A stretch of DNA of 64,000 nucleotides from Tilletia caries (taxonomy: Eukaryota; Basidiomycota; Exobasidiomycetes; Tilletiales; Tilletiaceae). Position 1 is the first letter of the stretch. Each line of letters begins with the position of its first letter. This document shows, in pieces, positions 1 to 12,549 of this stretch. The stretch covers positions 310,001 through 374,000 of the forward strand of contig JALUTQ010000038.1 of the NCBI GenBank assembly GCA_032718865.1, written 5' to 3'. A program made the position numbers and the translations under genes. The notes beneath the pieces are model-generated. The model had not been told where the DNA came from and searched no databases. It saw only the letters and a program-made list of their open reading frames with translations.

Positions 1-1068
1 AACGACCACACATCCATACATAAAATAACACACAACAAAAATAGTGCCTACATGTTTGGATGGATTAGAGGACCTTGTCCTCCAGATTTGAGAGCATTCT
101 GAGAAGTATTGACTGTACACGACAGGAAAAGAGTGGTTTGATCGAATCCCCATTGAATCCCCATCGATTCCACATCGATTCCTGACCATCATCCTTCACA
201 AACACGGATTCAAGAAGAGAAAAAAGGCAGCTGTCTTATTGCTGGTACTTACAGCTACCTATAGAGCCATCATACACAGCTTTCTGATGATAGAAAAAGG
301 CTAGTCTTGCATTTCAATTGCGAACATGTTAAAAGATGAGAAAGAATGAACCCAGTATTGCTTCCACTCAGAGGAATTCCCGAAGTCGACGCGTCTGCTA
401 GACTCACTTTCTATCTACTGATTTATCAAGAATACAAGAAGCAAGCATTGAGAGCCTTTACCGTGTTGGAACAGGGATTCTATGGAACATGGGCATCAAA
501 GTAATGCTGCAATTGACATGATTCTATCGATATCTCGAGCTATCATAAACCAATGATCCATTTTTCTCCCATTCAAAGTACTCCCATAGTGCAGAGTAAT
601 ACCAGTAGTGACATTTCCAGGTGCTTCATCGTAAATTTCAAAGCATACAGGTGGTCATTGCGGTCAAAGGAAGGAAGTAGGTACGTAAAATTGCAATGGC
701 AATTGAATCATCTGCAGTCTTCCCACGCTCCCAAACGATCTCCAGTGCTTTGAAATCTCTGATAGTCATGAGAAGATAGCTATAGGTATCCTCTGAAGAG
801 ATTTTTATTGCATATCACTTAGTATACTGATGCTCATGGTAGCAAAGGCAGTGACGTGGTCCTGATGAGGAGGAAGGCTCTTTCTGCACAGCATCTCCCC
901 TCCTGGGTCACTGAGGGCCTCCAAAGTCTTGAATTTTGCGCAAGTTAGTCACTGAATACATATCCTTCGATACTTTTTGAGTCTTTGCTCCAAGTGGTAT
1001 GAGCATCGAGCGGTTTGCAGGCATTATGAAGGAAGGCAGAGGAGTGGATCTCACGATTATTCCTACTC
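1..1068. other. Gene-free AT-rich stretch
   Basis: No convincing coding region on either strand. It is more AT-rich than the rest of the window. The only structure I see is an imperfect 11-bp tandem repeat (unit like GAATCCCCATT, about four copies) at roughly 144-187. Confidence 0.5.
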
Positions 1069-1708
1069 ACTGCTACCATGGGGGTTGTTTTAAGCGGTGT
1101 AAAACGCTTCGTAATAATTTGTTTTACAATGATTTTACGGTTCTCTCAAAACATCCCTGTTGTGCAGGAGTTTTAAGGGCTCGGCAAAAACTGCAGCGTT
1201 TTACGTGGTGCGGAATCATGTCTGAAAACAATGACGTATTGGAGGTTGTTCTACGGCTGCTAGAACCGAAGACAAGATAGACTTTCAGTTTCTCTAATTA
1301 GAATGGGTCTGCTTGGTGGTCTCAGAGTCTCTGCCCTGTATCTCAAAAGGTTCACAGCTGCTTCCACACTCAATTGATGCTGCTCTCTGAAGACAGAAAC
1401 CCTCGATTTACAGTATTGCTACCCGGGGATGACATGTTGGGGTTGGCTGGGCATGGCGGGTGGGTGTGGTGAGGGCCGTGGTGTCGAGCAAGGTGGTGGC
1501 GGTGAGGAAGGCGTCTGGAGACGCCTAGTCTCACTTCCCGGGTCGCTGCAGCAGTCACGTGATCACTATGCCTACTGGGTTTTAACACTATTAGAAAGGT
1601 GTTTTAACACCCAAATCAGCGGAACAAAATAGAAAATTATAACATGAGGTGAACACGTGCGTTCCACAAGCGTCTTACACCCCTTAAAACAACCCCCATG
1701 GTAGCAGT
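1069..1708. mobile_element. Non-autonomous element with 41-bp terminal inverted repeats
   Basis: The left arm (1069-1109) begins ACTGCTACCATGGGGG and the right arm (1668-1708) is its reverse complement, matching at 39 of 41 positions. The roughly 560 bp between them has no sizeable open frame, so any mobility would depend on a transposase supplied elsewhere. The interior is rich in TTTTAACAC/GTGTTAAAA-type motifs. I found no clear target-site duplication, so the superfamily is not assigned. Size and structure fit a MITE-like DNA element. Confidence 0.7.
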
Positions 1709-3146
1709 ATACTTGGGCAATGGGGCATTTCCACGTGGGGGGTCCTGCTTTGCCGCGTGCCACAGCTTGAGCCTGATGGTGAGCAGATTATCTAAGACTT
1801 TCCGTTTTAGCTGTTCTGGCCCAGATTGTGCCTTGTGGGTGCCCCAGATTGAATTACAAGGCATCTACGAGGCGGTGTAACAGGTGCCACATCAGGTGTG
1901 CACGAACGAGCATTATATGGAACCAGAATCCGGTAACAGGCCCTTATTATTAATCAATGTAACCAGATGCGCGCGGACTGCGAACCTATATATGTACATA
2001 CAGAAATATGTCCATACATCAGAAAACCTACAGAGCGCGAAGTCGACTGCATCTATATATGTCAGTGCGAGCCGCACGAAGCGTACAGCGCTTTCCCGCG
2101 TTCACGTGTCTGTGCGCGTCGCGGGCTTGCGGTTGCGGCCGCTGGCTGGGAGGAGCCTCCGCCTGCTTTGGATCTCATCTGACACTTGACAGCAAATGCG
2201 TTAGGCCGTTAGCACTTAGCAGAGTGTCAGAGACAAGGACCAAATCCAGGCGCGGGGACTCAATACTCAATACTCAAACCTGCTCTTCCTCTCCCCAGAC
2301 GCAGTTCCTGCTCGGCCCCGCCTCTCTCTTACCGAGTTGCAGGCCACAGCAAGACAACAAAGCCAAGAACCGCGCACGCCGGCAGCAGCCAGCAGCCCAG
2401 CATGTGTTCTTGGTCTTGTGAAAACTGAATAAGAGACCGAGAGACCTCTGCCTGTGTCGGGGATTCGGGAACATCAGGAATCGCCGAGCCGAATCTCGGG
2501 GCGTGTACATACCACGCGACGGTCACCCTCCACATAGTTCTCACGCTTCCCATGCACCCCATGCATATGTAAACGCACCCATGCCCCCCTGCTCACTAAG
2601 CACTACACCCACTATACTTGTTCAAAAACAAGTTGGGCATCGACCCCTTCGCGGAGTATGCTCGCATCTCGAGGGCTTACTACGAGTGCAACGTGCAACG
2701 CGTGCAACCTTGGCTTCTGATTCGGCTCTCGTGCTTGCGCAGGAAACTACTGCGGGGAGTATGAGGGGGTATAGATGCGAGGTTGGATTCTCGGGGCTGT
2801 CAAATATTTGGGCAGTCTTCTGCGTGTTCCAGCTGGGCATTGATCTCTCGCCTCTTCTCCCTGTCTTTGCAATGACATCCTTAACCCCCCCCCCCCCCCC
2901 TGCCCTGTATGACTTGGCGCCTGTGGCCGACGCTCCGCCCGTGCGCCCAGCTCTGCTGCCTCTTTGGTGGTGGAGTGTGGAGTTGCCGCTTCCGCACGCT
3001 ATATCAGTCAGTGGGGTCTCCCGACCTGAAATACACCTCCCTCCTTCCTTTACTTCCTTCCCATACCTTCATGCCCACTCTCCCCCTCATCTTCCTCCCC
3101 TCCATCCTGACTTCTGTACATACCTTTTCCAGCTCGTTTCGCAAAG
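1709..3146. other. Intergenic region upstream of the methyltransferase
   Basis: No supported gene. It contains a long poly-C tract (about 2886-2900) and pyrimidine-rich DNA just before the start codon at 3147, as is usual for fungal promoters and 5' leaders. Confidence 0.4.
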
Positions 3147-4217
3147 ATGCCCTTGTTCGCAGGTCTGCAAAGCGGCGGACCCAAGCCGCCTCGCACTCTC
3201 TTCCATCGCCTCCTCACTCCCCTCGCATTCCTCCTTGCTAACGCTCTCCTTACCGTCGCCGGGCTGCCCTGGGCAGTCGTCCACCAGATCACCCACCCGA
3301 ATCCATTCAAACTCGTCTCGCCCTGGGCATGGAGGGATCTCGTCCTCCAATACGGATTCGGTGCCTTGCTGAATGCGGCCGATATTCAGCATCGTGCTTT
3401 GAAGGCACCCCTAGTCGCTCTGGCCCATGGACGAGTCCTCGAGGTCGGCGCTGGGTCTGGATTGACGGTGAGTGGCTCGACCCGTTCTGATGATTTGTCT
3501 TCCCTTCTCCGTGTTACTACCAGCTGATATCCGTACGCTCCTCGCAAGATCAAATACTACAATCCTGACAAAGTTACAGAGCTCGTCGCCGTTGAGCCAT
3601 TCGCAGAGCTCCGCACTGAACTCGAAAAGGTAATCAAGGCGGCCAAGCTGAAGAAGGCGACTGTTATTCCCGATGGGATCGACGACCCCGTTAAAATTGC
3701 GTCTCAGGGCGTCACAGAGTCCTCCTTTGACACTGTCGTCCTCGTTCAGGTCCTCTGCTCCGTCCCCAACCCCAAGGAGCAGATTGCATTCCTTCACACC
3801 CTTCTCAAGCCGGGCGGCCAACTCTTGCTGGTACGTTCGTCCTGGACTCTTCCGCCTTTGGTTTTCTACCTTCCCCCTTCTTGCTGAGACCTACTTTGCT
3901 TTTCTTCACAGTTTGAGCACGTCGGCTCCAAAGACACCATCACCCGTCTCGTCCAGCGCTTCTTCCGACCGTACTGGCTGTTTGCCACTACCTCCTGCGA
4001 CCTTGTTCGTGATTCCGGCGACTGGGTCGTAGCTCAGGGAGGCTGGGAGAAAGTCGAGCTCGAGGCTCCCTCCGCCGAGGTACGTCCATGGCACACCACA
4101 TCCTTCCTTTTCCGATTGTTTCCTCCTTCTCCGGAATTTGCTCACCGCTGCCTTCTTCTTAAACAGGACGCGACCACCCTGCTTCCGCACGCAGTAGGCC
4201 GCTTCGTGAAGGCATGA
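3147..4217 (+). CDS. METTL7-like SAM-dependent methyltransferase
   Basis: Four exons (3147-3467, 3549-3830, 3912-4079, 4167-4217) join in frame to a 273-residue protein. The N-terminus (residues about 20-50) is hydrophobic and looks like a membrane anchor, as in METTL7 proteins of the ER and lipid droplets. It is followed by the class I methyltransferase motif I, VLEVGAGSGLT (residues about 97-107), which binds S-adenosylmethionine. Motif II-like VAVEPF and the motif IV region VVLVQVLCSVPNP follow, then a FEHVGS stretch typical of the METTL7/UbiE-like family. Length matches the family. The substrate cannot be read from sequence; thiols are substrates of human METTL7 enzymes. All introns have GT-AG ends. 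The start is the first ATG of the frame. Confidence 0.85.
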
Positions 4218-4786
4218 GGGGCAAACACCGTCCACAAGACTCGCTCCGCTCTCACACCCCTGGAATACCTCTGTCACTTTCCCTTGAATCTGTCGCCTCT
4301 ACTCATAGCACCTTGCGTTGATACCGGCTGAATTTATCTTTTTGGCCCAGCATGACCACATGACCCCACTCTTCCAATGATGATTGGTTGACTCTCCCAG
4401 CTTTCCCATTCCCTACAAACCTTCCCTCAGCTTTCTGCTCAGTGTCCTCGCCGATCGCTCCCGCTGACGAATCATTCTGCTAACTTCCGTTCTTCACTTC
4501 CCAAGCTCCACGTATCTACATCTACTTGTTACTCCTTACAGATATCCACAGACACGCGGGATCTAAGTTCCCAGTGCATTCCTCTCATGTCCCTCATGTT
4601 CCCTTTCCCTACAGCTACAGGTTATCCAGCAACTTCTCGTTGTCCAGCCTTGAGTAGGCTGCACTGATCCTCGTCCGGCTTACACGCACACAAACGAGCG
4701 ACGGAAGAGACATTGATTATCATTCCTATACAGACTCCACTCCAGGAGGAGGTCGATACACACTGGATCACGCTCGGGACTGCTGC

Positions 4787-4824
4787 AGCATCAGCAGCAT
4801 CAGCAGCATCAGCAGCATCAGCAA
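4787..4824 (+). repeat. 9-bp microsatellite at a duplication breakpoint
   Basis: Four tandem copies of AGCAGCATC lie exactly where similarity to the intact RPA49 gene begins. In the frame used downstream it would encode Ala-Ala-Ser repeats. The repeat is absent from the parent copy. Confidence 0.8.
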
Positions 4825-6655
4825 GGCCCAGCGCAGCACAGACAGCGCTCAAACTCGCGCCCTCGGTCCACTCGGGACAGTTCGCAGCCGCGTTGAGTGA
4901 GTACATGCGGGTCTCTTATTCCTTGGTGGCATATACCCGCGACTAAATGCGCTGTACATGCCGCACTGCAGCCTCTTCCGCAGGGTTCGACCTGCCCGAG
5001 GGCATGACCTTCTCAGCCGAGGTCGCAAATCTCTCTCGCAGCAACAGCGCAAGCGGCAGCAGCAAGCAGCGCTCCCGTCTCGGCGGCGATAAAGCGGCTC
5101 TCTATCTCAGCGGGCAGGACGATGTCATGTTCTACCACAACACCAACTGGAGACCAAAGCCCCTCAATCCAGACGGAAAGAGACCGCCGGCAGACAAAGG
5201 CTACAGCGGACAGTACGTATGACAGTTCTCCTTGAGCTCTTTGACCGCTTTCTCATACATCAAAGCTGATCACTTTCTCCCTGCTCGGTTGACCAGGTAT
5301 CTCATCGATGTTCGCGACCCCAACACAAACACCATCACCCTCCATCGCGCACCCATGTTCACCATGACCTGATTGGTATCCTCCCTCCAAAACCTCAGCG
5401 CGATAAAGGATGATTCCGGCCCATCAGCCGACTGGTCAGCCCGTGTCGCAGCCCGGCGTGACCTCGGCGACGTCTTCGGCACCAAGAAGGCAAAGGCCAC
5501 CGTCCGGGCTCAGGACAGGCTCAAGGTCGACGCATCCCACATGACCGCCATGCTCGAAGAGGTCGCTGACGGCATCGACGAATCGGCCGCCGTCCTGCCA
5601 ACTGTGGAGGACATCACCGAGACCGAGGCCAAGGGCAAACCTGGTCCTGTGCCCGACATGGCCGCCACAACACCTGCAGAAGTCTACCCACCCAACGTTC
5701 TCATCCCTTCCTCCATCCTGTCGACCCTCCCCATCCAACGCCTCCTCACCTCCGACGACGAAGCAAGCATGCGCAAGGTCCTCCCCCAGCCAGGTCCCGG
5801 CCAATCCGACTGGGTCTCATCCCGCATGTGGGCCCTCGTCAAACGTGTCAAAGCCAACAGCTCACACGGAGAAGGCGGCATTCTCCGGACCAATCGCGAA
5901 GAGGCCCGGGTCAAGCTTCGTATGGCCTTCTATCTCGCTCTGCTCTGGGCCTTCCGCAAGAACCGCGGCGTGCTCGATGACAAGGCCACGCTCATGGGCA
6001 AGCTTCGTATCGACGGCGCTTCCAATGGAGAAGTCATAGTTGACGACCTCCTCAGTCGCTTTGCTGAGACACCACGAGGCGGAGGGAAGTGAGTTCGGTC
6101 CCATGGCGCTTTCAACGAAAATGCTTGCTTTGCTGACGTGATGCGCTGCTTTACTACCTGTCCCAGGCCCATCCTCACCACCACATCCGAGACACGGCTC
6201 TTCACCCATATCTGCGCCTTGGCTCTCCACCTCGACGACTTCGCAGTGGATCCCCACGACCTCGCCCTGGCTCTGAACATCCCGTCAGCAAAGTGAGTCC
6301 CCAGCATATAATCTCACAGCTCTCATCCCAATGCTTCCGTGACTGAATGTCGATCTTCTGTGCTCCGCGCTTCAGGGTGATCGACTACTTCAAGTCAATT
6401 GGTTGCACGGTAAGCGATGTCAATGTACCCGTCGCGACTCCCAGCTCGAATGCGCTCGAAAGCTCGGCCGCCTCGCTCCGCAAAGGTACGTTCCTCACAC
6501 CTGAATATAGGAGAATGTCTCCCTCCCTAACATCATCTGCCCTCTGCCTACTGCTTTGCTTCCCCCCTACAACAGAGCGTCGCATGGTCCTTAAGCTGCC
6601 CCTGAAGTTTCCCAGAACAAGCGCCGCGCCCCTCCCAAGGCGCGATAAGCATGCC
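4820..6655 (+). pseudogene. RPA49 pseudogene, 5'-truncated copy of RNA polymerase I subunit A49
   Basis: All five downstream exons of the intact gene at 46028-48099 are recognisable here with their introns, but most of exon 1, including the start codon, is missing. Two further lesions are visible. An AGA codon of the parent is TGA at 5370-5372, giving a stop in the largest exon just after the sequence HRAPMFTMT. One C is lost near 6611 in the last exon, so the basic C-terminal tail is read out of frame. Substitutions also change a few residues, for example YLIG to YLID. No ATG in frame replaces the lost start. It is very unlikely to make a working A49 subunit. Confidence 0.9.
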
Positions 6656-6720
6656 TCACTCTTCTTATTCTTTGCACCAAGCTTGCGCAACCTTTGTTCC
6701 AGCGAATACAAGAGGAGGAC
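4820..6720 (+). repeat. Inverted segmental duplication, decayed copy
   Basis: This segment matches 45945-47862 in opposite orientation across exons and introns alike, with only scattered substitutions and small indels. Similarity starts at the AGCAGCATC microsatellite and fades about 65 bp beyond the stop-codon position. Retention of introns shows DNA-level duplication rather than retroposition. The far end stops about 95 bp from the chitin synthase stop codon. Confidence 0.9.
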
Positions 6721-6815
6721 ATTTTCCCAGCAAAGCATAGAATATGGAAATCCAATTGTCCGTTCATACACAAAGGTCAGGAAAAAAGCAGCAAACGGGA
6801 AGGAAAAGACCTTTG

Positions 6816-9800
6816 TCAATACATGTTTTCGAGAACGGTGAGATAAATAACGAGACCGAAAAATTTGACAGCGGCGATCGCAGCGATGGAGTAGAGCAAG
6901 AAGCTGTGAACGGGAAAAAGGCAAGATGGTGAGTAGGGTGTGGACCTCTCAGAAACTGAGCGTTGCGATCACGTACTTCATATAGGTTGATCCTCGCTGT
7001 TCGCAGATCGATGCAGGTTGTCGACTGACCGCCCCTGTCCACAGGCTCTTCCCCTGCTCGAGGTTGAGACTGACCAGTGCAGATGAAGTGTAAATGTCAA
7101 CTCAGGTCGCGATCCGAGATGCATCCTCGACACTCACATGATGTAGGCAAGAACGACATTGGTCCCAACCCACGCCAGCACCAGCGCGGTCCGGAAGCTC
7201 GAATAGTAGCTGTGTGGATACCCGACGAATCAAATTGATCAGCCATCACCAAGCCGGTTGCAAAGCATGGCAGAAGAAAAGACCACTACTTACTCCAAGG
7301 TCCTCTCGCGCTCTCTAGCCTCTCTTGCATCCCCCGTCTCCATTTTGCGATCCAATTGACGTTCTAACTTGTCCGTCAAAAAGTCCTGCTGCGTAATGCG
7401 CGCCATGCATGACCGGTAGCTTGCCTCGAGTCGGTCGAGCTGAGGAATACTAACAGGCAGTTCGTCTTCCTCCGCCGGGTTGGTCCTGGGTGCACGGAAG
7501 TCCTTCGAGCTGCTGTCCTCCGTCTGGCCCTTCGTGCCCCAGGAAAAGGTGTTGGTGTTGCTGAAGGCGAAGATGTTGAATATGTTCTGTAAAGGCATTG
7601 TGGAAGACACAGTCAGCATACGAGCCTGAGGACCTTTGACCCACCCGGGCATACTCACGACACTGATTCGAGAGACGAGTGTGACAAGTGTCGAGGTAAG
7701 TGATTGCGTTAGCCAGAGAAGCGTCCTCCAACGAACGATACCACTCACTATGTTGGCGAGATCAGAAGATATTGGAAAAGCGATGTGAAGACGTGGGCGG
7801 GTTGCATCACCAAGCACCTGCAATCGACAAGGTAAAGATGGTCAGTCTCAGCCAGTGAGCTCAGCATGTCCGATCCAGCTTACTCACGCGCTGAGGAACC
7901 AGAGGCCGTACGTGCTGTAATTACCAATGGGTCAGAAAGTTTGTTTGATTTTTCTGCGCAGGAAGGACAAAGCAAACTCACCTTAGGGCTGCGACCCACA
8001 GCTTTGATGTATTGCAGTCCACGAACGTATTCTGCCAATTCCAGCCACCCGGACGAGACCGGATCTCTTCGGCAGTGACGAAAATCTGCAATCGATAAAT
8101 GAGGTGAGTAAGATGCGTATTCGTTTGAAATAATGCATGGCAAGACTCACCAGATATCCCGTCGCTGAAATACAGTATATTTGAGAGGATGTGAGAACTG
8201 AGTCCTACGCTCTCCCTGTAACTTCTCACAACGCAACTCACCGGCTAGGATCCATAGAACAAGAATGGCATAGAAGAAGGAGGCCATCTTGAAGAACCAC
8301 TGGCTTGCCACTCCATTTGGCTTGTTCCCCAGCGAGATGACCAGGACTGTTCCAGTCACACCAAGGTAGACCCAGGTCAGAAAGACGACCGGAATGTCTG
8401 CCAGCGAAAAGGGTTACTGTCAACTATGTGTATCAGACGCTGAAGCGACCCGCGCAACATTTCGAACTTACAAATGCCGGCGTAATTCCCCGAGTCACCA
8501 CCCTCATAGCCATGTTTGCGGTTGATCTGCTGAACAAATGCATCTGAGACTAAGGCGCGCGAGAGGGAACGCAAAAAGAAGACAGCGTGGCCAGTCAGCG
8601 CGATGCACGTCCGCGAAATTATCGTGACGGTTCACTTACTGTAAAAGAAGGAGATGAAGAAATTGGCGGGCTGCAGCCAGGCGAACCAGAGGTTGAACAG
8701 GTTGAACAACCACTGAAGATGAAGCAGGAAATGGCGACCCTGCAAGCACGCAAATGCAAGGTCTCGGAATCAGCACCTTGTCCTCCGACCGCGTGACAGG
8801 AGCCGAAGGAGAAGAGAACTCACAGCATTGTGCCGGGATCGATACAGTTGCCCGAAGCACAAGATGGCATGCCAGCTCGTGAAAAAGCTGCCATTCAGCC
8901 AGCGTCTCCTCTGGAGGATGAGTTCCGATAGATCCTGTACCGGGTCTGTCTCTGCAATAGCATGACGGTTGTAGAACAACTTGTTGCGCTGCGAAAGCCA
9001 GAGGAAGGTGTCAATCGAATCGCCGCTCATACTCCCAGACTTGACGTCCGGACACTCACCTCCCCTTGCTTGCTGACGAGCTCCCAGCACAATATCCGAT
9101 CCTCAGCCAAGTATGAGTTCCTCGTCACGAGCCCATCAGGCTGTCGATTGACTTTTGCTCTTGCCTCTGCCTTGGCGATCTCGACATCATTGACCATTGG
9201 GCGGTAGACGGCGTGCATTTCGGACAAATTCTTCTGCCGCTCTCCGAACTCTCCTGCGAGGTAAGTTGCCAATGGTCCTCGCCCGGTTGCAGGATCGTTC
9301 AGCAGCGCTGCAAAGCGGTAGCACGAGAATGCGCCCGGAAGGACGGACACGAAGCCGAGCACAGTTTCCAGCGGCTTGTCGAGCTAAGCAGAGTTTGAAA
9401 GCAAGCGCGTCAGTCCATGAGTCTGTCTTGTACGTGACCGTCAGACTTTTGCTTACGATGTTCGACGTCTTGTACTCGAAGTTCTGAGCGGCAACGAGAG
9501 GGTTGCCAAGATCTTTGTTGCCCCGTCCGAGCGAGGTCCGAATTTCACCGCAAGTCCCCGCGATGTCGACGTTGAGATAGATCGGTCGCCACAGATGCCA
9601 GAGCGCATTGTCGAAAGGCCTTGTCCCGACGTCGAGCAGTACACATGCACGAGGCTGCAATATCGAGCACAGTGAAAAGAACCATCGATGCGAATTGACT
9701 GCAAAGAAGAAAGATGATCTCGGTCAGCACCTAGTCTTGTAGATAAGCTGCAAGCTCATTTGAAGGGAAGAGGACTCACTCTTCTTCATGTTTCTAGTTT

Positions 9801-12053
9801 TCATGCACAGAATCGCCTGCACCGGAATCCTGGGTGGCGGAACTCGTCCCTCGCCATGCTCTCGCGCCGCCCAGTCGGGAGACGGTACCGAGATTGTATG
9901 CTCGAAAAGATGCGCCCGAATTTCGTCACCCAACACCGTCTTCCGTAGGCGTGGCTTTCCATCAACAGTCTCCCAAAGGCATGATGGTTGGTACAGACCC
10001 ATGGCTTCCAGGTTGTCCAAGACTCTCGGGTCGGCGGGACCGTCGAGCACGATCACCAGAACGATCTTCAACCAGCTGTTCGGATAGAACCAGCCACTTT
10101 GGAAGGAGAACACCTTCAGATGAGCTGACCCGAAACCAAAACCAGCCCAACCCGATTCATGCTCACCGCTCTGCTGTCCCTTTTCGCGTGTTGCCATCGA
10201 AATTCCAGTTCTCTCCTTCGGGCCCAGAGGGACCCATACGAGTGTACTTGGGCCCTGTCGTCCGACTCGAGGACTTGGAGTTTGTGCGCGACGGACCTTC
10301 GAACGCCGTCCGCAAGTGATTTTGAGCAGACTTGCGCCTCCGTCGCCGTGTCGCGAGAAAATAGATGTTCTGAATGATGGTGAAATCGTTCAATTATATG
10401 TGCCACAAGCGCAAGCGAAAATAGCCCTGCGTGCACTAACTCTGAAGACGGAATCCATCGTCCGGACAAATGCATCGGCCCGCTCATTGTATAGCGTCAC
10501 ACAGATGCACATCTGTGAGAAAGGACCCTACGATTCAGTTTACTCGAGCACATGGTAGAATGCAGATGTGACTTACCTCGATGCGAGGCCGATCTCCACC
10601 AGACATGGGCCCGTCTGCCCGGGCGGCTCCGTTCTCCCAGATGTCGCGATTTCCAACCCACGCATAGGCACTGTAACCTTGATCGGACGTTGCGATTCCT
10701 ACACTGCCCCTACCGTTGATGACATGCCGAGAGTTGTACACCGGTGTCTGTCGGAGAATGTAACCACGCTCCCGGAGCTCGTCAGGGTCACAAGTGATGG
10801 CAGAATATCGCACCGATTCGAAATGTGGCCAAGTCGATTCGGGTGCTTGAAAGTATTGTGCTGTAGTAATATTATCTCTGTCAGAAGCGACATCCGACTA
10901 TGGACTTATCATCAGGGTACTCACGATGCTGCAATTCATTCATGAGGGACGGAGGCAGAGCCACTTCGAATGTGAGCCTGCCACCTTGTACATTCAGTCG
11001 AGTCTCTTCGTAGTTGGCGTCAGTGAGCCCATGACCAGTCAAGGCAATGTCTTCGGGTGTTCCACCCAGCGAGCTTCGGGGCTGTTGGGTACTGCCGGCA
11101 TTGGTCTCGTTTCTTGGGCTCGATCGCCATCGGGCGTTCAGGTTGAATCCAGGGTCGTCGTAGCCTGGCAGATCACGCATCGATTTGGGCTCCCCAGCTT
11201 CTCCCCGCAAGAACTCTGGCAAGGGCGGTATAGGCTCCAAAGGTGGTCGGTGTGCAGTCGCTGGCACGTAAGGAATGCGAATGCTCGCAAGGCGTTGCAA
11301 AGGATCAGTGACAGGGTCGGGTGGTGGCGCCGGTAACACGTTTCCGTCATTCGCTATTGTAGCCGGAAGCAAGGGCGGGATACTACTGGCAACCGTGTCG
11401 GGTGCCATAGGTGGAGGAGGGCTCTCCACAGTCGGTAGCCGCGGTAATGGCGAGCCCGCGATGTACGACCGGAGTCGAGAAGCAAGAGAAGGCTGCGATG
11501 CTCCAGCCTGGCTGGAGGGTTTTCCTTGTACACTGCGCAGATTTCCGAGCCTCAAGGACCCTCCCCGGGATGATTGAGGAGACCCAACTACGGTCGGTGG
11601 CTGGACGATGACAGTTGGAGGAGCCTGACTCGTATATTCGCTACCCTCGTCGACATGGAAACCGCGCGGTCCTCCGACAGATTGTTTTTCGACCCGAATC
11701 GCTCTGATGCCAGGCCCGATACTGTCGACATGGACGGCACGGGGAAGCGGCGGTGGGCGTGGATTGTAGGACTGCACGGGTGAAAACTGCGGAGAGACTT
11801 GAGGAGCAGCTGAGCGGCCTTTTGAAGAGGGAGGGGCGGCGAATGAGCCAGCTGAGGAGGCCGATGGCAATGCCGATGGAGCAGGTATGAGCAGAGGTGA
11901 AGGTGAAGGCGAAGTGATACCGGCAGAGGGCGCTGCCGCAGAGACTGTCGTGGAAGCTTGTGCTGTGTTCGGAGCAGCAGATACGACCGGCTTGGGAGTA
12001 GACGGTCGAGCTGTCCCGGCTGAAGAAGGCGGTCTCGATGCTTGCCGAGTCAT
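6816..12053 (-). CDS. Chitin synthase, 20 exons
   Basis: Makes chitin from UDP-GlcNAc at the plasma membrane. Twenty exons close to 1277 residues: 10925-12053, 10577-10860, 10441-10512, 10167-10369, 9780-10096, 9457-9698, 9060-9383, 8824-8988, 8640-8739, 8472-8549, 8242-8397, 8151-8164, 7982-8085, 7888-7914, 7749-7817, 7659-7662, 7294-7586, 7138-7209, 6977-7069, 6816-6903. The first roughly 370 residues are Pro/Ser-rich and look disordered. Then come [50 protein letters not shown] (about 842) and the catalytic QRRRW (about 884). Transmembrane segments and FSWGTKG follow, and the end is hydrophobic. The start is the first ATG of the long exon; an upstream exon is not excluded. The acceptor at 8549 could lie 6 nt further on. 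The class is uncertain (class I-III-like division). Confidence 0.93.
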
Positions 12054-12549
12054 TGGAACTGATTTGCTGAGCAGGCTTCTTCCACCGAAGACAGAAGCTG
12101 AAGATGCGTTGGCGCTCGGGCAATCGGACACCAGACGTTAACCGAACCGGGAGCGCGGGAACTTCTTCGTCAGGGCTGAGTTTTGGAGAAGCTCGAGTGC
12201 AGCTGCAGGAATGAGTGACAGCCGTTGTGAGCGTTGGTAGTGTTGATGTTGGTGTTGGTGTTGGGTTGCCCGATCTCGCTGCTCTGTTATTTTGCTCTGT
12301 TTGTGTTGCACTGCACTGCGGCGCGTCGCGCAACCCATCACGTCACGTGCTTCCCATCTGCACTGTCATTTGACCACGTGACCAGAGTGTTGGTGACTCA
12401 CACTGACTCACTCACCTCCAACTTTCTTCTCAGCGCCCGAGCGAGAAAGCCAACACCTTTCCCTCATCCTCATCGTCCTTTGGGGGTTCCGTTCTGTGCA
12501 GGAAAGGAAAGGAAAGGAAATCTCGTCCGCTCGCTCGCTCCAACGTTGC
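12054..12549. promoter_or_regulatory. Divergent promoter region, chitin synthase / ValRS
   Basis: About 500 bp separate the two divergently transcribed starts, so both promoters must lie here unless there are leader exons. It contains CACGTG-like sites near 12345 and 12376 and a GGAAA tandem run near 12501-12520. No TATA element stands out. Confidence 0.4.

Noticed and set aside
12054..12131. Upstream extension of the chitin synthase N-terminus
   Set aside because: The frame stays open to a TAA near 12138 but has no ATG before 12053. Non-ATG starts are not assumed for this eukaryotic gene.
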